64,000 bases of DNA, from contig NZ_CP022162.1 of the NCBI RefSeq assembly GCF_003293595.1, positions 1,619,183 through 1,683,182 on the forward strand, in the 5' to 3' direction. This DNA comes from Microbacterium sp. PM5 (GTDB lineage: Bacteria > Actinomycetota > Actinomycetes > Actinomycetales > Microbacteriaceae). The position numbers and the translations under genes were made by a program. How positions within the stretch are numbered: the stretch's first letter is position 1; every line of letters starts with the position of its first letter. The notes beneath the pieces are model-generated. The model ran no database searches. It had not been told where the DNA came from and saw only the letters and a list, made by a program, of their open reading frames with translations. Below are positions 29,045 through 37,526 of the stretch, in pieces.

Positions 29045-29938
29045 TCACGGCACGGGCGGTCGCGGCTCGGCCGTCACGATGCGCGCATGCGGCATGCGCC
29101 GGCGCATCACCGCGATGGCCTCGGGGTTGTCGTCGACGAGCACGGCGTCGCGCCCCAGTGTGCTGCACACCGCCCCCGTGGTGCCGCTGCCGGCGAACAG
29201 ATCGAGCACGCGATCGCCGGGTCGGCTGGACGCCTGGACGATCCGACGAAGGATGCCTTCGGGCTTCTGCGTGGGGTAGCCCGTCTTCTCGCGGCCGCTG
29301 GTCGGCACGATCGTGTGCCACCACACGTCGGTCGGGAGTTTGCCCCGGGCCGCCTTCTCGGCCGTGACGAGCCCGGGGGCCATGTAAGGCTCTCGGTCGA
29401 CGGCATCCGAGTCGAACCAGTACCCGCGTGGGTCCTTCACGTAGACCAGTATCGTGTCGTGCTTCGTGGGCCACCGGCGGCGGCTCTTGGCGCCGTAGTC
29501 GTAGGCCCAGATCAGCTCGTTGAGGAAGCACTCCCGCCCGAAGAGCGCGTCCAGCAGCACCTTCGCATAATGGGCTTCGCGATAGTCGAGATGCACGTAG
29601 AGCGTGCCGTCGTCGGCGAGCAGTCGCCACGCCTCGCGCAGGCGCGGTTCGAGGAACTCCCAATAGTCGTCGAAGCGGTCGTCGTAGCGGCGGAGATCAC
29701 CACGCAGGCGTGCATAGCTCGTGCCCCGAAAGCCGGTCTTGACCTCGCCGCGCACGCCGCTGCGGTCCGCGGACTCGATCGCCTTGCCTTGCAGCCGCCC
29801 CGTGTTGAACGGTGGGTCGAGATAGATCAGGGTGAACGCGGCATCCGGCAGCGCATGCGCGATCGCGAGGTTGTCGCCGTGATGGATTTCGACGGCGCCG
29901 GAGGGATCGACGGCGCCGGATGCCGATGCGTCCGTCAC
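29045..29938 (-). CDS. site-specific DNA methyltransferase, orphan (beta-class, DPPF)
   Basis: A 297-residue amino-methyltransferase of the N4/N6 class. Catalytic motif IV is YLDPPFNTGR at 39-48, and the SAM-binding motif LDLFAGSGTTGAV is near 245-257. Motif IV comes before the SAM motif, the beta-class order; a middle region of about 170 residues holds the target recognition part with KTGYPTQKPEG. GTG 29938 overlaps the lplA stop. No restriction endonuclease is nearby, so this is an orphan enzyme, perhaps a conserved epigenetic mark rather than defence. The recognition site cannot be read from sequence. Confidence 0.9.
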   Translation of the reverse strand: MTDASASGAVDPSGAVEIHHGDNLAIAHALPDAAFTLIYLDPPFNTGRLQGKAIESADRSGVRGEVKTGFRGTSYARLRGDLRRYDDRFDDYWEFLEPRLREAWRLLADDGTLYVHLDYREAHYAKVLLDALFGRECFLNELIWAYDYGAKSRRRWPTKHDTILVYVKDPRGYWFDSDAVDREPYMAPGLVTAEKAARGKLPTDVWWHTIVPTSGREKTGYPTQKPEGILRRIVQASSRPGDRVLDLFAGSGTTGAVCSTLGRDAVLVDDNPEAIAVMRRRMPHARIVTAEPRPPVP

Positions 29939-30984
29939 GGAACGCGGTGCAGCCACGCGTCGGTGGAGAACTTCTCCTCGACGAGGGTCGCGGCCTCGGC
30001 GTATTCCTCCTCGGTGATATGACCGGGTTCGGCACCATAGAGCGTGGAGAACGTCTGCACGAATCGTTCGATGATCGCCTCGCGGGGCAGTCCCGTCTGA
30101 CTCCGCAGCGGGTCGACGCGTTTGGCCGCAGACACGGTGCCCTTGTCGCTCAGCTTCTCGCGCCCGATGCGCAGCACCTCGGTCATCACCTGACCGTCCA
30201 TGTCGTAGGAGAGCGTCGCGTGATGCAGCACACCGCCGTTGGCGAGCCGCTTCTGCGCGGCACCGCCGATCTTGCCGGTCGGCGAGGCGATGTCGTTGAG
30301 CGGCTGGTACACGGCATCCACTCCGAGCGAGCGCAGGGCCTGCAGGGCCCAGTCGTCGAGGAACGCATAGGAGTCGGCGAAGGTGAGACCGGCGACGAGC
30401 GATGCGGGCACATAGAGCGAGTAGGTGACGATCGAACCGGCGGCCATCAGCATGGCGCCGCCGCCCGAGATGCGCCGGACGACGTCGAACCCGTGCCGCG
30501 CCGCGCCCTCGGGGTCGACCTCGTTGCGGTACGACTGGAACGAGCCGATGACGACCGCCGACTCGTTCCACTCCCAGATGCGCAGGGTCGGCTTGCGACG
30601 CCCGTCGCCCACGCGCGTCGTGAGCACTTCGTCCAGCGCGAGGTTCATGGCGGGCGAGACCGCCTTCTCGTGCACGACTTCCCACTCGAAGTCGCGCCAT
30701 CCGGGCGCCGTGACCAGCGCACGACGGACGGCCGTGCCCACGGATTCGGGCGTGAACCCGAGAAGCTGAGCGCCGTCGGGCAGCGCCCCGCGGACGGCGG
30801 CCGCGATCCCCGCGGCATCCGTCTCCACGGGAAGCCCGGTGACGGCGGCGTCGATGTCGGCCAGCGCGTCGTCGGGCTCGAGGAAGAAGTCCCCTGCGAG
30901 GTGGAAATCGGCGATGCGTCCGTTGTCGACCTCGAGGTCGACGACCACGAGCTTGCCGCCCGGAACCTTGTACTCCCCGTGCAT
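29935..30984 (-). CDS. lplA: lipoate-protein ligase with N-terminal accessory domain
   Basis: A 349-residue lipoate ligase. The catalytic BPL/LplA/LipB domain spans about 95-349: RRISGGGAML at 170-179 (lipoyl-AMP loop) and GKIGGAAQKR at 237-246 with the binding Lys238. Residues 1-90 (YKVPGGKLVVVDLEV, GDFFLEPDDAL, LPDGAQLLGFTPESV) look like the small accessory domain that lies at the C-terminus of E. coli LplA and is the separate LplB in Thermoplasma. Here it is first. ATG 30984 has TACGCT 6 bases upstream, so the mRNA is probably leaderless. Its stop overlaps the methyltransferase start. It scavenges lipoate for 2-oxoacid dehydrogenases and the glycine cleavage system. Confidence 0.88.
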   Translation of the reverse strand: MHGEYKVPGGKLVVVDLEVDNGRIADFHLAGDFFLEPDDALADIDAAVTGLPVETDAAGIAAAVRGALPDGAQLLGFTPESVGTAVRRALVTAPGWRDFEWEVVHEKAVSPAMNLALDEVLTTRVGDGRRKPTLRIWEWNESAVVIGSFQSYRNEVDPEGAARHGFDVVRRISGGGAMLMAAGSIVTYSLYVPASLVAGLTFADSYAFLDDWALQALRSLGVDAVYQPLNDIASPTGKIGGAAQKRLANGGVLHHATLSYDMDGQVMTEVLRIGREKLSDKGTVSAAKRVDPLRSQTGLPREAIIERFVQTFSTLYGAEPGHITEEEYAEAATLVEEKFSTDAWLHRVP

Positions 30985-30996
30985 GACTCCAGCGTA
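30985..30996 (-). promoter_or_regulatory. leaderless promoter -10 of lplA
   Basis: TACGCT (30996-30991 on the minus strand) is followed by six bases and the ATG at 30984. The hexamer and spacing are identical to those before the lipoprotein gene at 2754. Confidence 0.5.
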
Positions 30997-31081
30997 CGAG
31001 GTCGGGACAGCCCTCCGGCGCACGCCGGAATCACTCCGTCCACCCATATACGCGCCGCACGCTCCACCCGATGATGACGGG

Positions 31082-32611
31082 GTGCCCCCTCTCTCGGTCC
31101 GCCCCGCCCTCTCTCCCGTCACGCACCCGACCCGGCGCGCCGTCGCGCCGCTCGCCGTCGTGAGCGCGGCCCTGTTCTCGATGGGTGTGGCCGCGACCCT
31201 CGGCGGGGCCCCGGCGGCGGCGAGCTCGTCCGCGGTGCACGTCGTCGCGTCCGTGAGCGGCGCCGCGGGAGGGGTGACGGCGATGACGCTGTCGACATCG
31301 GGCGGCGTGGCGTTCGTCGTCGACGGGTCGGATGCCGTCGGCCTGATCGACACCGCGACCAACGCGATGACGGGAGCGACCTCGTCGCCGCCGGCATGGC
31401 TCGGCGTGCCGACGGATCTCGCCACAGCTCCCAACGACACCGGCGCCTACGTGGTCACCGACGACGGTTGGGTTTCGCTCGTTCACGGCGACGGCAGCGT
31501 CGACGCGGTCAGCGCACTTCCCGGCACCGGTTTCGGGGCGCTGGCGGCGGTTGCGAACGGGCCGAGCATCGTGGTCGTGCCGAGCGCGGTGAGCCCGAGC
31601 GTGATCTACCGCGTCAACGTCGGGGCGGGCACCATCAGCCCGATCCCCCTCGGGACCGCGACGCCATCGACGCTCGGCCGCGTCGCCGTCGGAGCGGGAA
31701 ACGGCAACGACAACCCGATCCTGCTCGCAGGCACGGCCGGCGCAGTGGGCGTTCTGTACCTGTTCGACGGCCCGTTCGCCCTCACCGGGCCGACGACGGC
31801 GATCACCCTGCCGTCAAGCTCCGGCGCGTACGACGTCGCGCTGTCTCCTGACGGCGCGCAGGCCGCGGTCACCTCCCCCATCGACGGGCTGGTCTTCCTC
31901 GTGGACGTCGATCCCACCTCGCCCGGCTTCGGCAGCGTCAGCGCAACGGTGTCCGCCGTGCCCGCGACGCGGGTCGCGTACAGCCCCGACGGATCCGCGC
32001 TCTACGTGGTCGGCGCGAACACCGTCACCGTCGTCGACCCGGTCACCGGCACCGCAGAGACGTCGTTCGCCATCGACGAGACGAGCGCAGCGGCGATCGC
32101 CGTCTCGCCGTCCGGCGCGCGCGTGTGGGTCGCCGACGCGCACGTGCCGGGAGGCATCGCCATGCTCGCGGACCCCGCGGTGACGGCTCCCGCGGCGAAT
32201 GCGACCGTCGGCGCGATGTTCTCCGCGATGCTCACGGCATCCGGGTTCGACCTGCCGGTGACCTACGCCGCGACGCCGGCCCTGCCGGCCGGTCTGACGC
32301 TCGATCCGGCAACCGGCTCGGTCTCGGGCACACCGAGCCTCGAGAGCCCCGCGACGGCCTACACGATCACGGCGTCATCGTCCGACGGGGCGGCGGCGAC
32401 GACCACGTGGACCATCGCCGTCGGCGCCGCACCGGCCGCGGCCGCGCCCGCGCCCGCGAACGGTGAGAGCGACTCACACCGGCTCGCCGACAGCGGCGGT
32501 GCGGTGAACGGCCCCGTCCTCGGCGTCGGAGTGATGCTGCTCGCCGGAGGCGGCGTCCTTCTCACGCGACGCCGCCTCGTGCGGCACACGCGCCGCGACG
32601 GCGGCGCGTGA
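31082..32611 (+). CDS. surface-anchored beta-propeller protein with Ig-like domain
   Basis: A 509-residue secreted protein. An N-terminal signal peptide ends near GGAPAAAS (about residue 45). Residues about 50-360 form YVTN/SMP-30-like beta-propeller repeats (DVALSPDGAQAAVTSP, RVAYSPDGSALYVVG, AIAVSPSGARVWVAD). A putative-Ig He_PIG domain at about 365-450 contains LPAGLTLDPATGSVSGTP. The C-terminus has LADSG (a degenerate LAxTG), a membrane helix and RRRLVRHTRR. GTG 31082 was chosen because it precedes the signal peptide and GATGAT lies 6 bases upstream. Its last 138 bases overlap the convergent LuxR gene. The ligand is unknown; a role in adhesion is possible. Confidence 0.8.
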   Translation: MPPLSVRPALSPVTHPTRRAVAPLAVVSAALFSMGVAATLGGAPAAASSSAVHVVASVSGAAGGVTAMTLSTSGGVAFVVDGSDAVGLIDTATNAMTGATSSPPAWLGVPTDLATAPNDTGAYVVTDDGWVSLVHGDGSVDAVSALPGTGFGALAAVANGPSIVVVPSAVSPSVIYRVNVGAGTISPIPLGTATPSTLGRVAVGAGNGNDNPILLAGTAGAVGVLYLFDGPFALTGPTTAITLPSSSGAYDVALSPDGAQAAVTSPIDGLVFLVDVDPTSPGFGSVSATVSAVPATRVAYSPDGSALYVVGANTVTVVDPVTGTAETSFAIDETSAAAIAVSPSGARVWVADAHVPGGIAMLADPAVTAPAANATVGAMFSAMLTASGFDLPVTYAATPALPAGLTLDPATGSVSGTPSLESPATAYTITASSSDGAAATTTWTIAVGAAPAAAAPAPANGESDSHRLADSGGAVNGPVLGVGVMLLAGGGVLLTRRRLVRHTRRDGGA

Positions 32612-34297
32612 GGTCACATCCAGACGGTCCAGCACGGCGGACACGTGCTTCTCGACGGTACGCTCGCTGAGCCCGAGCCGGCTGGCGATCTCGGCATTGC
32701 GCAATCCGGCCGCGATCAGCCGTGCGACCTGCGCCTGGCGCGGGCTGAGATGCGCCGCGGCATCCTCGTCGCCGACCGGCGCGAGCAGGGCGGCGAGGTG
32801 GACCCGCGAGCGCAACCCCAGGACGGCCAGCACCTCGGCGGCGTGGGACTTCACGGTGCCCAGCGACAGAAATCGCAACCTCGCGATCGCGGGGTTGCTG
32901 TGCCCTTCCGCCATCAGCGCCGCGATCTCGCGCTCCCGTGAGCTGAGAACGCTGATGTCCCCGACGATCGAGGGATCGTTCGCCGACAGGCGCCGCCAGT
33001 CGCGGGCCGCGAGCGCCCTCACCGACTCGATCCCCAACCGATCGGCCTCGGACGCGATGCGGCGCAAGGCTGCGGCAGCGCGGCGGGTGTCGGGATCGAG
33101 ACTCGCGTGCAGGTGCCGCCCGCGCAGAGCCTCGATGTCGGAACCCACCGCTTCGTCGAGATGGACCGACGCGATGGCGTGAGCTCTCGCCTCCTCGAGC
33201 CGTCCGCGCATCGCCGCGATCGCTCCGCGCGCACGGATGACCGCGGAGGCTGCGACGAGGTGCGAACTGAGGGCTGTCGCCTCGGCGAGCAACTCCTCTG
33301 CGCGCAAGAGATCACCGCGCTGAGCAGCGGCGGTGATGATGATCTCGGACGCGAAGGCACGATCCCACAGCTTGCAGCGCGCGAGGCCGGGACCGCCGAT
33401 CGCGGTGAGCAGCGCGGCGGAGGCCTGGAGCTGGCCGAGCGTGCGCATGCCCCAACCGACGTAGAGGCAGGAGCCGACGCTCAGATAGTTCGCGTCGTCG
33501 CGCGCACGGGCGAGCACCTCCGCGGCGGCGCGCTCGAAAGCGCGCCGATCGCCGGCCTGGGCGTGACCGTACGCGGCAATCGCGTCGATTACCAGGAAGG
33601 CGCGCTCCGGTACCGCGACGCCCGCCGCGGCGAAACCCTCGCCGATGACCCGAGCCTGGGCAGCGCGCCCCCGGAACGCGCTGAGCCGCGCTCGCAGAAG
33701 CTGGAGGGTCAGCGCGGCGCCGTCGATGCGCGCCGGCGGCGCGCCCGCCGCATCGGGTTCGCCGTCGCCTGTAGGGGCGCTCACCTGCCCCGGCGCGAGC
33801 CCGGCACCCTCGATCAGCTGCTCGGCGACGTCGAATTCGGCGACGCTGAGCGCGGCTTCGGCGAGGAGATAACGCGTCAGCAGGTCATCGCGGCGGGCAC
33901 GCACGCTCGTGCGGCGCGGACCGGAGTCGCCGGGAAGGAGTGCGGGCAGCGTGATCCCCCGTCGAGACGCATTCGCCGTCCCCGCCATCGCGTCGGTCAT
34001 CAGCACGACGGCGCCCACCATGCGCGTCAGCTCCGCCGACAGGCCGACGGCCGCATCGGCCGCGCGCGCGGCATAGTCCGCGGCGACATCGAACCGACAG
34101 GCGATGACCGCGGCCATCGCGGCAGCGACGGCGAGCCGGGTTCGCGACTCGGCCGCATCGGGGTCGGCGCCCACGGTGTCGAGCATGCCCTGCAGGCGGG
34201 ACAGATGATCCGCGGCGTCGCCGGAGAAGACGCTCACGAGCGTCGCATCCAGAGCGACCCGAGCCTGCTCACGGTCGCGGTCCGTGCTCCTCGCCAT
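32474..34297 (-). CDS. LuxR-type regulator with two consecutive helix-turn-helix domains
   Basis: A 607-residue protein. An alpha-helical, TPR-like region fills residues 1-440 (many AE-, AR- and AL-rich helices, no Walker A). Two LuxR HTH domains follow: one at about 450-505 (LSSREREIAALMAEGHSNPAIA, LSLGTVKSHAAEVL) and one at about 517-570 (LSPRQAQVARLIAAG, LSERTVEKHVSAVLDRL). A polar tail of about 35 residues ends inside the neighbouring gene. ATG 34297 is used because GGAGG lies about 10 bases upstream. Two HTHs in one chain could bind a direct repeat. The target is unknown; the convergent surface protein overlaps it 3' end to 3' end. Confidence 0.85.
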   Translation of the reverse strand: MARSTDRDREQARVALDATLVSVFSGDAADHLSRLQGMLDTVGADPDAAESRTRLAVAAAMAAVIACRFDVAADYAARAADAAVGLSAELTRMVGAVVLMTDAMAGTANASRRGITLPALLPGDSGPRRTSVRARRDDLLTRYLLAEAALSVAEFDVAEQLIEGAGLAPGQVSAPTGDGEPDAAGAPPARIDGAALTLQLLRARLSAFRGRAAQARVIGEGFAAAGVAVPERAFLVIDAIAAYGHAQAGDRRAFERAAAEVLARARDDANYLSVGSCLYVGWGMRTLGQLQASAALLTAIGGPGLARCKLWDRAFASEIIITAAAQRGDLLRAEELLAEATALSSHLVAASAVIRARGAIAAMRGRLEEARAHAIASVHLDEAVGSDIEALRGRHLHASLDPDTRRAAAALRRIASEADRLGIESVRALAARDWRRLSANDPSIVGDISVLSSREREIAALMAEGHSNPAIARLRFLSLGTVKSHAAEVLAVLGLRSRVHLAALLAPVGDEDAAAHLSPRQAQVARLIAAGLRNAEIASRLGLSERTVEKHVSAVLDRLDVTSRAAVAARVPHEAASREKDAASGEQHHSDAEDGAVHRTAAVGEPV

Positions 34298-34450
34298 CGC
34301 GCGCATTCCTCCGCACTGACCGGCGCTCACGCCGGATTCTGCCGGAATCTTGACACGGGAGCGCGCGCCGCGAAACGGGGAGACCCCACGCGATGCGGAA
34401 ATCATCCGTTTCCCCCACGCGTCGCCGCGCACGAAGATCGCTGCGCGGCG

Positions 34451-35332
34451 TTATCCCGAGGGCGGGAGGTGCCGGTCGATCCATGCGATCAGGTCGGCGA
34501 TCACCTCGTCGCGTGTCACGTCGTTGAACACCTCGTGCCGGATGTCGGGGTAGATGAGCGTCGTGACGTCGGTGAGGCCGGAGCGCCGCCGGTACGCCGC
34601 GGCGAGACGGTGGATGCTGCGAGGACCGCCGACGGTGTCGTCGCGGCCGATGATCAGCAGCACGGGAACGTCGCGGGGAAGGTTCTTCGCGGGCTTGCCG
34701 ATCAGCCGCAGCGTGTCCAGCGGCCCGAAAAGCTTCGACAGCGGTTCCGAGGTGGTCAGCGGGTCGTCGAGGAATGCGCGGCCGACCGAGAGGTCGGAGG
34801 ACAGCCACTCCGATCCCATCGCTTCGGGCCCCGCCCACGGCGCGTTGAGGTCACCCGAGTTCAGGGATCCCGGCCAGCGCAGCGCCGAGCCGGTGAGGAC
34901 AAGCGCGTCGTAGTCCCGCGGATGCCGGTCGAGCAGCATCTGCGCGAGGAACGAGCCCCACGAATGCCCGATGAGGATGAGGGGCAGCTCGGGGTGGTCG
35001 GCGCGGATGATGCCGCTCAGCTGTGCGCAGGCCGCGACGGCAGCCCTCAGCCCACCGGGGCCGAGTCGACCGAGCCGGCTCGCATCACCGCCGTGCTGCT
35101 CCAGGCCGGTGCGCCCGTGTCCGCGGTGATCGTCGGCGTAGACGAGGAATCCGGCGGCTGTGAGGGCCTCGGCGACGTGCGTGTAGCGGCCGGCGTGCTC
35201 CCCGACGCCGTGGAGGATCTGCACGGCGCCGCGCACGGGCGGGGCGTCGCCGTCGGGCTCGTAGAGGTCGTAGACGATGCGGATGCCGTGAGGATCGATG
35301 AAGGAACGTTCCTCGCGCCGCGCTGCTGCCAT
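34451..35332 (-). CDS. monoacylglycerol lipase-like alpha/beta hydrolase
   Basis: A 293-residue hydrolase of the MGL/Hydrolase_4 group: ILHGVGEHAGRY at 39-50, YADDHRGHGRT, nucleophile Ser124 in GHSWGSFLA, acid Asp in IIGRDDTVGG, and catalytic His in IYPDIRHEVFNDV. It would hydrolyse monoacylglycerols or lysophospholipids. There is no signal peptide. TAGACT lies 6 bases before ATG 35332, so the mRNA is probably leaderless. It is divergent from the MFS exporter gene with 59 bases between starts and could share its control region. Confidence 0.88.
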   Translation of the reverse strand: MAAARREERSFIDPHGIRIVYDLYEPDGDAPPVRGAVQILHGVGEHAGRYTHVAEALTAAGFLVYADDHRGHGRTGLEQHGGDASRLGRLGPGGLRAAVAACAQLSGIIRADHPELPLILIGHSWGSFLAQMLLDRHPRDYDALVLTGSALRWPGSLNSGDLNAPWAGPEAMGSEWLSSDLSVGRAFLDDPLTTSEPLSKLFGPLDTLRLIGKPAKNLPRDVPVLLIIGRDDTVGGPRSIHRLAAAYRRRSGLTDVTTLIYPDIRHEVFNDVTRDEVIADLIAWIDRHLPPSG

Positions 35333-35354
35333 GGCCCGAGTCTAGGACCGGTGG

Positions 35355-35391
35355 TTGGCATTCTGGATATTGCTAGATAAGCTAGCCATTC
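35355..35391 (+). promoter_or_regulatory. promoter and possible operator of the DHA2 exporter gene
   Basis: -35 TTGGCA (35355-35360), 17-base spacer, -10 TAAGCT (35378-35383), then 8 bases to ATG 35392: a leaderless arrangement without a Shine-Dalgarno. GCTAGATAAGCTAGC (35372-35386) is an inverted repeat with GCTAG/CTAGC arms that overlaps the -10, a good place for repressor binding. It is related to, but not the same as, the marR palindrome at 37038. Confidence 0.5.
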
Positions 35392-37011
35392 ATGAAGGAC
35401 GTCACGTCACGCCGCTGGATCGGTCTGGTCTTCATCAGCCTCGCGGTCGCGCTCATCATCGTCGACTCGACCATCGTCAACGTCGCGATTCCGGCGATCG
35501 TGGACGACCTGGGCATCACCTCCACCCAGGTGCAGTGGGTGCAGGAGGCATACACCCTCGTCTTCGCCTCCCTGCTGCTGCTGTTCGGGTCGTTGGCCGA
35601 CCGCATCGGACGGCGACGGCTGCTGCTGATCGGCGTCGCCCTGTTCGCGGGCGCATCGGTGCTGGCCTCGTTCGCGCCGACGGGCGACCTGCTGATCCTC
35701 GCGCGTCTCATCCAGGGCGTGGGCGGTGCCATGATGCTGCCGAGCACGCTGTCGCTGCTGAACGCGACCTTCCAGGGTCGCGAGCGCGGCATCGCCTTCG
35801 CCGTCTGGGGATCGACGATCGGCGGCATGGCGGCCGTCGGCCCCCTGCTCGGCGGCTGGCTGACCACTTCGTTCTCGTGGCGCTGGGCTTTCGGCATCAA
35901 CATCCCGCTCGGTGTCATCATCGCGATCGGAGTGCTGTGGGCGGTGGGCGAGTCGCGCGCCAAGAACGCTCCCACGATCGACGCGATCGGCGCCGTCCTG
36001 TCTGTCATCCTCTTCGGCGCCCTCGTCTTCGGCCTGATCGAAGGCCGCACCCTCGGATGGTGGGAGGTCAACGACCCCTTCACCATCGGCGGCTGGAGCT
36101 GGCCGTTCTCCGTCTCGCCCGTGCCGGTGGCCTTTGCGATGGCGCTGCTCGCGGCCGTGGGCTTCGTGACGTGGTCGCGGCGCCAGGCACATCGAGGACG
36201 TCCGACCCTGCTCGATCCCCGCCTCTTCTCCATCGCGACCTTCCGCAGCGGCAACATCGCCGCCCTCGTCGTCGCACTCGGCGAATTCGGAATCATCCTG
36301 TCCCTGCCGCTCTGGCTGCAGTTCGTGCTCGGCTTCGACGCCCTGCAGACCGGCCTCATCCTCATCGCGCTGGCCGCGGGCTCGTTCGTGGCCAGCGGGT
36401 TCGCGGGCGCATCCAGCGGCAAGATCAGCGCCGTGCTCATCGTCCGCGCCGGCCTCGTCGCCGAGATCGTGGGCGTGGTCGCAGCGGGGCTGGTCGTCGG
36501 CTGGGATGCCGGGACGCAGTCGGCCTGGCTCTGGCTGCTGCCCGCCCTGTTCGTCTACGGCTTCGGCGTGGGCCTCGCGACGGCGCAGCTGACGGGGGTC
36601 ATCCTGCAGGACGTGCCGGTCGAGCTGTCCGGACAGGGGTCGGGGACGCAGTCGACGGCCCGTCAGGTCGGATCGGCGCTGGGCATCGCGATCCTCGGAA
36701 CCGTGCTGTTCACCGGCACCGCCGGCATCCTGTCGTCGTCCCTCGACGATCGCGGACTGCCGGCACAGGAGCGCGATCAGATCGTGTCGGCGGTGGTCGA
36801 CAGCTCGGGCGGGGCCATCGCCGGCCTCGCTGCGAACCCGGCGACCGCGCCGATCGCCGCCGACGCGAAGGCGGCGTTCTCCGACGCGACACGGCTGTCG
36901 GCGTTCACCGCCGGAGGCTTCCTCGTGGTGGGACTGCTCGCGACGATTCCGCTGGGCCGCGAGCGGCGGCGCGACGAGACCGACGCGGCGCAGCCGTCCG
37001 TGCAGAGCTGA
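35392..37011 (+). CDS. MFS multidrug exporter, DHA2 family (14 TM)
   Basis: A 539-residue major facilitator of the EmrB/QacA type, proton-driven drug export. It has about 14 hydrophobic segments. Hallmarks are IIVDSTIVNVAIPAI in TM1 (the DHA2 D-x-TIVNVALP motif), motif A GSLADRIGRRR, and the motif C region GPLLGGWL. A periplasmic loop near 430-470 contains the SSSLDDRGLPAQERDQ stretch. The gene lies alone before marR-MFS on the same strand with 65 bases between, and has its own promoter. Co-regulation by the MarR protein is plausible but not shown. Confidence 0.9.
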   Translation: MKDVTSRRWIGLVFISLAVALIIVDSTIVNVAIPAIVDDLGITSTQVQWVQEAYTLVFASLLLLFGSLADRIGRRRLLLIGVALFAGASVLASFAPTGDLLILARLIQGVGGAMMLPSTLSLLNATFQGRERGIAFAVWGSTIGGMAAVGPLLGGWLTTSFSWRWAFGINIPLGVIIAIGVLWAVGESRAKNAPTIDAIGAVLSVILFGALVFGLIEGRTLGWWEVNDPFTIGGWSWPFSVSPVPVAFAMALLAAVGFVTWSRRQAHRGRPTLLDPRLFSIATFRSGNIAALVVALGEFGIILSLPLWLQFVLGFDALQTGLILIALAAGSFVASGFAGASSGKISAVLIVRAGLVAEIVGVVAAGLVVGWDAGTQSAWLWLLPALFVYGFGVGLATAQLTGVILQDVPVELSGQGSGTQSTARQVGSALGIAILGTVLFTGTAGILSSSLDDRGLPAQERDQIVSAVVDSSGGAIAGLAANPATAPIAADAKAAFSDATRLSAFTAGGFLVVGLLATIPLGRERRRDETDAAQPSVQS

Positions 37012-37037
37012 GGACCGGCGGCGACAGCCGCATCCCC

Positions 37038-37073
37038 GATACTTAGCATGACTAATGAGCTATGCTAAGTATC
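37038..37073 (+). promoter_or_regulatory. marR operator: 12-bp perfect inverted repeat over the promoter
   Basis: GATACTTAGCAT (37038-37049) and ATGCTAAGTATC (37062-37073) are exact reverse complements around a 12-base spacer. The right arm overlaps a -10-like TATGCT (37061-37066), about 10 bases before the marR ATG. This is the classic layout of MarR autorepression. Confidence 0.7.
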
Positions 37074-37076
37074 AGC

Positions 37077-37526
37077 ATGAGCACCGAGACGCCCGCGCCC
37101 GCCGCACCCGACCTGTCCACACCCGCCGCCGAACTGCGCATGGCGACCTTTCGCCTGGCACGACGACTTCGCTCCCAGCGGGCCGTCGACACCATGAGCG
37201 ACGCACAGTTCGCGGTGCTCGCCGCGCTGTCGGTGCACGGGCAGCACACCCTCGGCGAACTCGCCGACCGGGAGCGCGTGTCGGCGCCGTCGATGAACCG
37301 TACGGTGAACTGCCTCGAAGAGTCCGGGTATCTCACCCGCACGACCGACACCGACGACCGCCGCAAGGTCAACATCGCGCTGACGGACTCGGGCCGCGCG
37401 GTGGTCGACGAGACCGTCCGCCGGCGCGACTCCTGGCTCGAAGACGCCCTGGCCGCATTGACGCCGGCGCAGCGCGAGCTGCTGCGCTCGGCGGCTGAGC
37501 TGATGCGGGAGGTGGCCGCCCGATGA
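37077..37526 (+). CDS. MarR-family transcriptional regulator
   Basis: A 149-residue winged-helix repressor: dimer helices at the ends, DNA-binding helices HTLGELADRERVSAPSMNRTVNCLEESGYL (about residues 58-87), and the wing with DTDDRRKVNIALTDSG. ATG 37077 was chosen over the in-frame ATG at 37062, which lies inside the operator. Its stop overlaps the start of the following MFS gene (ATGA), so repressor and transporter are coupled. Release by a small phenolic or drug-like ligand is the family rule. Confidence 0.9.
   Translation: MSTETPAPAAPDLSTPAAELRMATFRLARRLRSQRAVDTMSDAQFAVLAALSVHGQHTLGELADRERVSAPSMNRTVNCLEESGYLTRTTDTDDRRKVNIALTDSGRAVVDETVRRRDSWLEDALAALTPAQRELLRSAAELMREVAAR

Noticed and set aside
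29045..30984. Restriction-modification or defence island
   Set aside because: Only a single methyltransferase is present; its neighbours are lipoate ligase and carboxylesterase, with no endonuclease, helicase or toxin gene.
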